Source of the DNA: Desulfatibacillaceae bacterium
GTDB taxonomy: Bacteria > Desulfobacterota > Desulfobacteria > Desulfobacterales > Desulfatibacillaceae
Direction of reading: 5' to 3'
Length of the DNA: 7,280 bases
NCBI GenBank assembly: GCA_030018745.1
Contig: JASEHB010000118.1
Coordinates: forward strand, 1-7,280
Shown here: positions 1 to 6,089 of the stretch, in pieces
How positions within the stretch are numbered: position 1 is the first letter of the stretch
How the letters are laid out: each line of letters opens with the position of its first letter
Notes under the pieces: model-generated
What the model saw: only the letters and a program-made list of their open reading frames with translations
What the model was told of the DNA's origin: nothing
Database searches by the model: none
Position numbers and translations under genes: made by a program

Positions 1-823
1 CCCGGTACATAACCCATCCGGCAAGGAGCAGAATTGCCGCCACCCCCATTATTGCCAGGGTTTGCGGCAGATAAAGCAGGGTGCCGTCAAAAAAGGCTTC
101 CCGGCAGAGCATTAAAAATGGTGTGAGCGGGTTATACGCAATAATGGTTGCCAAAAACCCCTGGGCCGGCGGCGGATAAACCACAGGCGAAAAAAACATC
201 AGCGCGCCTGTCATTATTAAAAGCCCTTCGCGGATGTCCTGGTACAGCACACCTATGGGCACAAGAAATACGCCGCACAGGGTGCCTATGCCCAAAAGGC
301 CCAGCAGGGAAAAAAGGGCTGCAAAGGCTGTCAGTTGAACAGGCACCCGGAAAATGGCGATCACAACAAAGAGAAGAACAAGTTTTATGGCAAAGCCAAA
401 CAGAACCTGCAAAATGCCGGAAATAACCAGGGCCTCCTTTGGAAAGCTGATTTTGGAAAGCATGGCCCGGTTGACATTCACAACCTTCAGCGGGGCATTC
501 AAGGCATCCACAAAAAGCTGCCAGAAAATGGTGCCTGCAATGACAAAAACAGGGTAGGGAAGGCTCATGGCGCCGGTTTCAATTACATTGGCTCGGCTCA
601 ACAAAATGAAGGTGAGGCTTGTTACAAGCGGGGGGAGAACTGCCCAGAGGTAGCCAAGAGCTGTCTGGCGGTACTGTGCTGCAATGTCCCGTCCGGTAAG
701 GCGCATTGCCAGGCCAAAAGATGCCTTAAGGTCGGAAAGCATTTCCCTGAAAAGCTTGCCTGGCTCCATCAGAGGGGATTTGGCCGTATAGACGGTCAGT
801 TTTTTTTCTGCGCTTTTGCTCAT
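1..823 (-). CDS. wzm: ABC-2 type polysaccharide/polyol-phosphate export permease (Wzm/TagG-like), partial at C-terminus
   Basis: This is the integral-membrane half of an ABC exporter that moves a lipid-linked glycan (O-antigen, capsule or similar) across the inner membrane, working with a Wzt-type ATPase that is not in the window. Translating the minus strand from ATG 823 gives 274 codons without a stop. After a hydrophilic N-terminus of about 50 residues comes the family hallmark YRQTALGYLWAVLPPL (51-66). Hydrophobic segments follow at roughly 57-76, 88-108, 130-157, 163-190, 200-216 and 252-271. The cytoplasmic-loop motif SKISFPKEAL (123-132) and the late motif NPLTPFL (231-237) are also typical. 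Family members are about 260-290 residues long, so only a short tail is missing beyond base 1. The start is the only reasonable ATG after the upstream gene's stop. Its purine-rich leader has an AGGA about 13 bases away, which is a poor Shine-Dalgarno spacing. The gene lies 18 bases downstream of the sulfurylase/kinase gene, presumably in one operon. The family call is firm; the substrate is inferred from the neighbours. Confidence 0.92.
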   Translation of the reverse strand, partial: MSKSAEKKLTVYTAKSPLMEPGKLFREMLSDLKASFGLAMRLTGRDIAAQYRQTALGYLWAVLPPLVTSLTFILLSRANVIETGAMSLPYPVFVIAGTIFWQLFVDALNAPLKVVNVNRAMLSKISFPKEALVISGILQVLFGFAIKLVLLFVVIAIFRVPVQLTAFAALFSLLGLLGIGTLCGVFLVPIGVLYQDIREGLLIMTGALMFFSPVVYPPPAQGFLATIIAYNPLTPFLMLCREAFFDGTLLYLPQTLAIMGVAAILLLAGWVMYR

Positions 824-841
824 GGCGCTTTTGTTTTCCTT

Positions 842-2545
842 TTAAGAATCAAGATAGCCAGCATCAGCAAGGTGGCCCAAAATGGCCTCCATTGCCTTTT
901 CCGGGTGAATGCAGGTGGTATCTATAACAACTTCCGGGTTCTGGGGGGCCTCGTAGGCATCGTCCACCCCTGTGAATCCCTTTATTATTCCTGCCTTTGC
1001 CTTGGCGTACATTCCTTTGGGGTCCCGCTGGGTGCAGACCTCCAGAGGCGTGGAGACGAAAACCTCCACAAAGCCGCCGTAGGCCTCAACCATCCTGCGG
1101 GCTGCAAGCCTTGGGGCATTGCGGGGCGCAATGGACGCGCACACGGCTATCCCGCCGTTTTTCACTATTTCGCTTGCAACAAAACCTATCCTCTCCACAT
1201 TTATTTTCCGGTGCTCCTCTGAAAATCCAAGCTCGCGGGAAAGGTGAAGCCGCACAATGTCGCCGTCAAGAAGCGTAACAGGCCTTGAATCATTTTCCAT
1301 AAAATGGGCGTAAAGCAGTTTGGCAAGGGTGGACTTGCCCGCCCCTGAAAGCCCTGTGCAGAAAACCGCAAATCCCTGGCGTTTTCTGGGCGGGTAGGCC
1401 CGTTTTAACTCCTGCTCGATTTCCGGAAAGGAAAACCATGTTGGCAGGCTTTTACCGCTCAAGAGCAGGTTTTTCACCTGATCCTGCTCAAATATGTTCT
1501 GTCTGCTGCATTCCGGGGCCTGTTGCAAGGGGAGAAAGGTCTCCTGCTCCTGGCAGTAAACAAGCTTGGGGGAAACAACAAAACCCATGTTGAGATTTTT
1601 TGCAAAAGCCTGCTCCAGGCCTTGGGTGCTGCAAGGGCCATCAGTGATTTTATCCAGCCGTCTCTGATCAACGGCAAAGGCGTTGCAGCCAAAGTTTTTG
1701 AATACGATTGCCTGCAAAAAAAGCTCGCGCAGACCGGCCATTCGCTCAAAATAAGGCACAACGCAAAGAAAGGGCGCGGGGGCCGGATATCTTTTGACAA
1801 TTTTTTTAAGGCAGCGGATTTGCGTGTGGGTTTTAAAATCATTGAAGCCGTCTTCCACCACACAGGCTCCGATCATGAGCGCAGCATCCTTTTCCTGCAT
1901 GAGCCTTGCCGTGCTTTCAAATTCCGCCCTGTGCATTATGGCGGAAGGGTCCAGGCCAATTACCCTGGTCCAATTCTTTTGCCCAAAGGCCTGCCGCGTT
2001 TGGGCGGGAGTAAACCGCAAATCAGTGAAGGAATAATGCAGCGGTGTTCTCACGCATTCAAGAGTTCCACCCACAAAAACTGGCTTTGTTCCCTGTATGA
2101 GCCTGCGGGCCGCCGGATGGGCCGGATCGCCTGCTCCAAACAGGGCGGAAAGCCAGACAGACACATCTGGAACAAAAATATCGGTCACCGCAAGAATGCC
2201 AAGAACAAAGCCTTCCTTGTCGCGCAGGGCCGCCTTTTTGCCGGGTTTTAACCTTGCCGCTGTTTCCTGGGAAACATCCAGCACCACAGGCAGAGGCCAG
2301 AAAAGGCCGTCAGGCAGGCATTTATTTTCCAGCACGCTGTTGCACTGCTTTTCATCCATGAATCCGGTGAGGGGAGAAAAGGCCCCGCAGGCAAAAAGCT
2401 CCAAATCGCAGACCTGGCGCGAGTTTAAGCGGACATTTTCCAGGTGTTGGGCCTGGTCCAGCAGGTAAGGCCCCTTTTCATCGGAAACAAGCAGGGAGAC
2501 GAGCCTGTCTCCGTGGGGAAGAATTGTATTTGCGCCCATCTGCAT
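842..2545 (-). CDS. Two-domain ATP sulfurylase-like/APS kinase protein; sulfurylase half appears catalytically degenerate
   Basis: The family makes APS from sulfate and ATP (sulfurylase) and then PAPS (APS kinase), the donor for sulfotransferases. Numbering here counts from the TTG at 2554 (570 residues). The feature starts at the ATG at 2545 (residue 4), because TTG is rare and ATG lies about 10 bases after an AGG; an ATG at 2539 is also possible. Residues 10-385 follow the ATP sulfurylase fold: ILPHGDRLVSLLV (11-23), GAFSPLTGFM (57-66) and FERMAGLRE (269-277). The catalytic QTRNPxHxxH site, however, reads DPSAIMHRAE (202-211), and the GRDHA site reads DQRRL (296-300). Residues 394-570 are an APS kinase with P-loop GLSGAGKS (401-408), LDGD (429-432), FSEEHRKINVERI (444-456), RDPKG (510-514) and KGFTGVDD (525-532). 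The usual SP(Y/H)RxxR reads APRNAPR (476-482). It sits between the epimerase and the exporter, which suggests glycan sulfation rather than energy metabolism. Another nucleotide-kinase role is possible, as in the Campylobacter phosphoramidate pathway. The family call is firm; loss of sulfurylase activity is inferred. Confidence 0.93.
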   Translation of the reverse strand: MQMGANTILPHGDRLVSLLVSDEKGPYLLDQAQHLENVRLNSRQVCDLELFACGAFSPLTGFMDEKQCNSVLENKCLPDGLFWPLPVVLDVSQETAARLKPGKKAALRDKEGFVLGILAVTDIFVPDVSVWLSALFGAGDPAHPAARRLIQGTKPVFVGGTLECVRTPLHYSFTDLRFTPAQTRQAFGQKNWTRVIGLDPSAIMHRAEFESTARLMQEKDAALMIGACVVEDGFNDFKTHTQIRCLKKIVKRYPAPAPFLCVVPYFERMAGLRELFLQAIVFKNFGCNAFAVDQRRLDKITDGPCSTQGLEQAFAKNLNMGFVVSPKLVYCQEQETFLPLQQAPECSRQNIFEQDQVKNLLLSGKSLPTWFSFPEIEQELKRAYPPRKRQGFAVFCTGLSGAGKSTLAKLLYAHFMENDSRPVTLLDGDIVRLHLSRELGFSEEHRKINVERIGFVASEIVKNGGIAVCASIAPRNAPRLAARRMVEAYGGFVEVFVSTPLEVCTQRDPKGMYAKAKAGIIKGFTGVDDAYEAPQNPEVVIDTTCIHPEKAMEAILGHLADAGYLDS

Positions 2546-2564
2546 ATCTTGCAAGCCTGCCCCG

Positions 2565-3707
2565 CTATGAAGAAAGGGTTTTGGCCATCAAAAGACCTGC
2601 CTGCCCGCTGCCGTAAAGGGGCATGTCAAAATCCACCTTTCTTTTCAGCATGGTATTGGCAGCTTCCACAATGGTTCTGGCGCAGGCACCTGCCAGCACA
2701 TTTGCCCGGTTTTCCACAAGCTCCACCCACTCGGTTTCATCACGCAGGGTAACGCAGGGCTTTTTGAAGAAAAAGGCCTCCTTTTGCAGGCCTCCGCTGT
2801 CTGTCAAAACAAGGCAACAGTTCTTTAAAAGCTCAAGCATATCAAAGTAGCCCACAGGCTCCAACATCCAGAGGTTAGTATGGTTGCCAAGCCCCTTTGA
2901 GTTGCCTGCTGCCAGCATTTTGCGTGTGCGCGGGTGCAGGGGCAGAACCACGGGCATATCTGAAGCAATTTGCCCAAGCGCGGCAAAAATGCCTTCAAGC
3001 CTTTCCGGGTCATCCGTGTTTTCCGCCCGGTGAACCGTGGCCAGCGCAAAACCCTTTCTATCCTTTGCATCCTCAAGCTTTTTACGCCAAGGGCTTTCCG
3101 GCGCAAAGAGACTTGCGCGCCCTGCCGATTTTTTGCTGTAATAAAGGGCTGCGTCCAGCATCACATCACCTGTTCGCACAACAGCCACCCCAGGTTTGCC
3201 CTGGCTTATTCCCTCGGCGGCAAGGTTTTTAACAGCCGCATCTGTGGGGCAAAAGAGCACGCTTGCAAGGTGATCGGCCATTACCCGGTTTATCTCTTCA
3301 GGCATTTTGCGGTTAAAGGAGCGCAGGCCCGCCTCCACATGGGCTACTGGAATATGAAGCTTTGCCGCTGCCAGCGCTCCGGCAAGGGTGGTATTGGTAT
3401 CGCCGTAAACAAGAACCGTGTCCGGCTTCTCGTTGAGCAAAACCTCCTCTATTTTGGCAAGCATCCGGCCTGTCATGGCCCCGTGGCTGGAATCGTGGAT
3501 GTCCAGAGAGTAATCAGGCTCTTGAATCTCCATTTCCTCAAAAAACACGGCGGACATATTCCGGTCATAGTGCTGGCCGGTATGAACTACAACCTCGTCA
3601 AGCTTTGTCAAAGGCCCGCTGTCTTCATTGTGCTGACGGATTGCCCTGCTGACAGCCGCAGCCTTTATGAACTGGGGCCGCGCCCCGATTATGGTCAATA
3701 GCTTCAT
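2565..3707 (-). CDS. wbpI: Non-hydrolysing UDP-sugar 2-epimerase, WbpI type (WecB family); probable UDP-GlcNAc3NAcA 2-epimerase
   Basis: This is a cytoplasmic GT-B-fold enzyme that inverts C2 of a UDP-N-acetyl sugar. General annotation would call it WecB (UDP-GlcNAc to UDP-ManNAc). The sequence is of the WbpI subtype, which converts UDP-GlcNAc3NAcA to UDP-ManNAc3NAcA: it begins with GARPQFIKAA (8-17) rather than the GTRPEAIK of classical WecB. It also shows HTGQHYDRNMS (42-52), GAMTGRML (76-83), YGDTNTTLAGALAAAKLH (101-118), HVEAGLRSFNRKMPEEINR (123-141), ATVHRAENTDDP (223-234), LPLHPRTR (255-262) and TDSGGLQKEAFF (302-313). At 380 residues the length fits the family. I chose ATG 3707 because family members begin at MK-x-LTIIGAR and an AAGG lies 5 bases upstream; a GTG at 3713 would add two residues. 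The gene begins 15 bases after the dehydrogenase/acetyltransferase fusion, whose product the aminotransferase pathway would feed to it, which supports the WbpI assignment. Substrate identity is inferred, not shown. Confidence 0.93.
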   Translation of the reverse strand: MKLLTIIGARPQFIKAAAVSRAIRQHNEDSGPLTKLDEVVVHTGQHYDRNMSAVFFEEMEIQEPDYSLDIHDSSHGAMTGRMLAKIEEVLLNEKPDTVLVYGDTNTTLAGALAAAKLHIPVAHVEAGLRSFNRKMPEEINRVMADHLASVLFCPTDAAVKNLAAEGISQGKPGVAVVRTGDVMLDAALYYSKKSAGRASLFAPESPWRKKLEDAKDRKGFALATVHRAENTDDPERLEGIFAALGQIASDMPVVLPLHPRTRKMLAAGNSKGLGNHTNLWMLEPVGYFDMLELLKNCCLVLTDSGGLQKEAFFFKKPCVTLRDETEWVELVENRANVLAGACARTIVEAANTMLKRKVDFDMPLYGSGQAGLLMAKTLSS

Positions 3708-3722
3708 GAACACCTTATCCTG

Positions 3723-5306
3723 TCAGCACTTGTTGACCGGGGCAAAGTCGTAATTGCGCCCGCAGGCAGGGCACTGGTTTTTGTCGTCAAGGCTTGTTCC
3801 GCATTCGCACACCCAGCCTATCTGCCGGGCCGGGTTGCCCACCACAAGGCCGTGATCCGGCACATCTTTCACCACCACCGCTCCTGCTCCCACAAAGGCG
3901 TATTGGCCTATTGTTATTCCGCACACTATGGTGCTGTTGGCACCAAGGGTGGCTCCCTTTTTCACCAGGGTTGTGCGCACCTCGTCCATTTTGCGCAGGT
4001 GCGCCCTGGGATTGAACACATTTGTAAAAACCATTGAAGGCCCGCAGAATACATCCTCCTCAAGCACAACGCCCTTGTAAACGGAGACATTGTTCTGCAC
4101 CTTGCAGCCGTTCCCCACGATAACATCCGGGCCTATGACAACATTCTGGCCCACATTGACCCGCTCACCGATGGTTGTGCGGGACAGTATATGTGAAAAA
4201 TGCCATATTTTTGTGTCCGGGCCTATTTCCACATCCCCGTCAACAATGGCTGTTTCGTGAACAAAAAATGAGGGTGCGGCCTCTTTTCCCGCCTGCCCTT
4301 CCAAAGGCTGGCCGAAGGCGATTTTGCAGGCCCCGTCATTCATGGACTTCTGTGCTGCATTTAGCACAGAGAGAACCGCCAAGCCTTCCCTGCCGTCAGT
4401 AAGCGGAGTGTTGCCGCTTGCAATGCAGGAAAGAAAATGTTCGCACTCGCTTCTCAATGGCTCTCCCTGGGGAACTGCAGGGTATTGGGCCTCCGCCTTT
4501 TCCGGCACAGGCAGATTGTTTTCCCAGTGAATCTGGTGGGCGTAGATGGCAAGCTTCTTGTCCCAGGGCTGGGTGTCGTCAAAGACAGCCATTTTCTTTT
4601 CGCCCACCACCACAAGCTTTTGCTCCTTAAAAGGATGCAGCCAGGAAACAAATACATGGGCTTTTAGCCCGGATGAAAACTCCAGGTGCGTTGTGGTCAC
4701 ATCTGCAATTTTCTTGTGCAGGTAATTGCCGCCTGTGGCCAGCACGCTTTCGGGCATTTCTCCGGCTAGGGCGAGAATCATGGATATATCGTGGGGCGCA
4801 AATGACCAGAGAATATTTTCCTCGCGCCGGATTTTGCCCAGATTAAGTCGCTGGGAGTAAATGTAGTCAATCCTTCCCAGCTCTCCGTGGGCTGCAAGTT
4901 CCTTTAGCTTTATAAAAACAGGATGATATTGCAGAAGATGCCCCACCATGAGCACAAGGCCCTTTTCCTCTGCCAGGCCTATAAGCTCTCTTGCCTCATT
5001 TTCATCAAGCACAAGGGGCTTTTCCACAAAAACATGCTTGCCTGCCAGAAGGGCTTCCTTGGCAAGGGTATAATGAGTTTCCGCCGGGGTGGCTATTACC
5101 ACGCCATCAATATCGCCTCTGGAGAGCACGGCATTTAGCGCCATACACACTTCCAGGCCCTGGTAGGTTTTCTGAAAACCGGCCAGCACGGCATCGTTCT
5201 TGTCGCACACAAGCTTTAGCGCGCCGATGTTGTAAAAGTTGCGCACCAGGTTTTTGCCCCAGTAGCCGGAACCGATTACAGCTATGCCCGGTTGTTTGGC
5301 CTCCAT
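3723..5306 (-). CDS. Fused UDP-N-acetylglucosaminuronate 3-dehydrogenase (WbpB/WlbA) and UDP-GlcNAc3NA N-acetyltransferase (WbpD/WlbB)
   Basis: The 527-residue protein joins two enzymes of 2,3-diacetamido-uronic acid synthesis. Residues 1-330 are a Gfo/Idh/MocA oxidoreductase. The NAD-binding GSGYWGKN is at 12-19, ATPAETH at 72-78, the substrate-site VEKPL at 94-98, and FAPHDIS at 169-175. A linker (about 331-346) leads to a left-handed beta-helix acyltransferase. Its hexapeptide repeats run from about 352 to 480 (for example IGPDTKIWHFSHI, 361-373, and IGERVNVGQNVVIGPDV, 379-395), ending in VVVGNPARQIGWVC. The C-terminus has a zinc-ribbon-like pair, C500/C502 and C512/C515. In Pseudomonas and Bordetella these activities are separate proteins (WbpB and WbpD; WlbA and WlbB), with the PLP aminotransferase WbpE acting between them. 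The start ATG has a strong AGGA six bases upstream within a purine-rich leader. The next gene follows after 15 bases. The gene has its own likely promoter in the 127-base gap after the regulator. Both domain calls are firm; the exact sugar is inferred. Confidence 0.93.
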   Translation of the reverse strand: MEAKQPGIAVIGSGYWGKNLVRNFYNIGALKLVCDKNDAVLAGFQKTYQGLEVCMALNAVLSRGDIDGVVIATPAETHYTLAKEALLAGKHVFVEKPLVLDENEARELIGLAEEKGLVLMVGHLLQYHPVFIKLKELAAHGELGRIDYIYSQRLNLGKIRREENILWSFAPHDISMILALAGEMPESVLATGGNYLHKKIADVTTTHLEFSSGLKAHVFVSWLHPFKEQKLVVVGEKKMAVFDDTQPWDKKLAIYAHQIHWENNLPVPEKAEAQYPAVPQGEPLRSECEHFLSCIASGNTPLTDGREGLAVLSVLNAAQKSMNDGACKIAFGQPLEGQAGKEAAPSFFVHETAIVDGDVEIGPDTKIWHFSHILSRTTIGERVNVGQNVVIGPDVIVGNGCKVQNNVSVYKGVVLEEDVFCGPSMVFTNVFNPRAHLRKMDEVRTTLVKKGATLGANSTIVCGITIGQYAFVGAGAVVVKDVPDHGLVVGNPARQIGWVCECGTSLDDKNQCPACGRNYDFAPVNKC

Positions 5307-5332
5307 ACGGCTTCCTTTCCTCTTTCCAATAG
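5307..5332 (-). promoter_or_regulatory. Strong ribosome binding site/leader of the dehydrogenase-acetyltransferase fusion gene
   Basis: The minus-strand leader just before ATG 5306 reads GAGGAAAGGAAGCCGT. It contains AGGA (plus strand 5313-5316) six bases from the start codon, plus a second GAGG further upstream. This is the clearest Shine-Dalgarno in the window and fixes the start at 5306. Confidence 0.7.
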
Positions 5333-5360
5333 ATTATAAGCTGTTGTGGCGTTTTGACAC
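5333..5360 (-). promoter_or_regulatory. Candidate sigma70-type promoter for the glycan operon, internal to the regulator-fusion gap
   Basis: On the minus strand a perfect -10 hexamer TATAAT (plus strand 5333-5338) is preceded at 16 bases by GTGTCA (5355-5360), a 4-of-6 match to TTGACA. Transcription would begin near 5326, giving a leader of about 20 bases that carries the strong ribosome binding site of the gene starting at 5306. The -35 overlaps a small inverted repeat (5348-5365), so this promoter could be controlled separately from the one in front of the regulator. This is a motif match only. Confidence 0.45.
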
Positions 5361-5365
5361 ACGCC
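5348..5365. repeat. Short inverted repeat over the -35 of the internal promoter
   Basis: GGCGT (5348-5352) and ACGCC (5361-5365) are perfect 5-base arms around an 8-base spacer. The element lies across the putative -35 of the promoter for the fusion gene, so it could be an operator. It has no U-tract on either side and does not look like a terminator. Five-base arms can arise by chance. Confidence 0.3.
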
Positions 5366-5433
5366 TTTGCCTTATTGATTGTTGCGCCCGGCTTTATGAA
5401 TGCCACTTCCCTGCCCGCAGGCGTTTTGTTGCA

Positions 5434-6021
5434 TCAAACAGGCCCTATTTCCACAATCCTGCTTTCAGGCAGGTCAAGTTCCTTTATGTTTTCGCGGGCC
5501 TCTTGGGACAAATCCATGCCTGTTATGACAAGGCAGTCAAACTGTATCCTCCGCAACTGTTCAGGCTCAAGAACGGTTTTGCCAAGAAAACGGGTTCCGG
5601 CCTTTTGGGGGTCTGCCACGGCTGCAAGCTCAAGGGCGGTTTCCTGCAGGGAGAGGTAGGCGATTTCCGCCAGGTCCCCCACACCCAAAAAAACAACCTT
5701 TTTGGCTCCGGCCTCATCCAACTGCCCGAATACCTGCATTGTCCTGGCCCGTGCATCCTTGTAGAAGCGCAGGGAATACTGGATGTACTCGTAGGTCAGC
5801 CGGGCTTTTTCCGCTGCCCCTTTTGGGGTCATCATATATCGGACCCGGTTTTTGGGTATGGTGGTGATTTTGAAATACCCCTTGTGGGCAAGGCGCTTGA
5901 CAAAGGAATTAACAAGGCCAAGGGAAACATCAAGGCTTTTGGCAAGGTCCCTCTGGCTGGGGTTCCGGCCGTTTTCGATTTCCTTTAGAATTTTAAGGGT
6001 GCGGAGATCTTGTATGTCCAT
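5434..6021 (-). CDS. EPS-associated MarR-type winged-helix regulator fused to a Rossmann-like domain
   Basis: This is a 195-residue probable transcription factor. Residues 1-75 form a winged helix. The recognition region SQRDLAKSLDVSLGLVNSFV (22-41) and the wing/strand motif RYMMTPKGAAEKARLT (61-76) match the EPS-associated MarR family, whose members end their HTH with LTPKG-x-x-EKA-x-LT. A helical linker (about 76-100) leads to a second domain. VVFLGVGDLAEIA (109-121) looks like a first Rossmann strand with a glycine-rich turn, and LAAVADP (132-138) looks like strand two ending in an acidic residue. The last strand is FDCLVITG (161-168). That layout, DNA binding followed by a dinucleotide- or nucleotide-sugar-like fold, recalls Rex, although I see no specific Rex similarity. 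The gene heads the glycan operon, 127 bases before the fusion gene, and sits under its own promoter with a palindrome next to its start. It could be an autoregulated sensor of a cofactor or sugar nucleotide. ATG 6021 is preceded by a modest GCAGG. Confidence 0.82.
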   Translation of the reverse strand: MDIQDLRTLKILKEIENGRNPSQRDLAKSLDVSLGLVNSFVKRLAHKGYFKITTIPKNRVRYMMTPKGAAEKARLTYEYIQYSLRFYKDARARTMQVFGQLDEAGAKKVVFLGVGDLAEIAYLSLQETALELAAVADPQKAGTRFLGKTVLEPEQLRRIQFDCLVITGMDLSQEARENIKELDLPESRIVEIGPV

Positions 6022-6027
6022 AACCTG

Positions 6028-6041
6028 CTCAAATGGTTGAG
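6028..6041. promoter_or_regulatory. Operator-like inverted repeat just upstream of the regulator start
   Basis: CTCAA (6028-6032) and TTGAG (6037-6041) are perfect arms separated by ATGG. The element lies 7 to 20 bases upstream of ATG 6021, between the predicted transcription start and the ribosome binding site. That is a suitable place for autorepression by a MarR-type dimer. The binding protein is inferred from position only. Confidence 0.4.
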
Positions 6042-6060
6042 TGATTTAGAGCGTCCAATA

Positions 6061-6089
6061 ATTGAACACACAGCAGGGGAAGCTGTCAA
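6061..6089 (-). promoter_or_regulatory. Predicted sigma70 promoter of the regulator and glycan operon
   Basis: On the minus strand a perfect -35 TTGACA (plus strand 6084-6089) is followed after exactly 17 bases by TTCAAT (6061-6066), a 4-of-6 match to TATAAT. Transcription would begin near 6053, giving a leader of about 30 bases before ATG 6021. The -10 forms half of a 7-base inverted pair with 6109-6115. Confidence 0.5.

Noticed and set aside
335..1222. Plus-strand open frame of 295 codons antisense to the permease and sulfurylase/kinase genes
   Set aside because: It overlaps two confidently identified minus-strand genes, its product has no recognisable domain and is cysteine- and glycine-rich in the manner of antisense translations, and it has no convincing ribosome binding site.
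1523..2251. Plus-strand open frame of 242 codons
   Set aside because: It is wholly antisense to the ATP sulfurylase domain; no domain or start signal supports it.
2970..3701. Plus-strand open frame of 243 codons
   Set aside because: It is wholly antisense to the 2-epimerase gene; the product resembles no family I know.
5284..5988. Plus-strand open frame of 234 codons
   Set aside because: It is antisense to the regulator, whose winged-helix motifs are clear, so it is a shadow of that gene.
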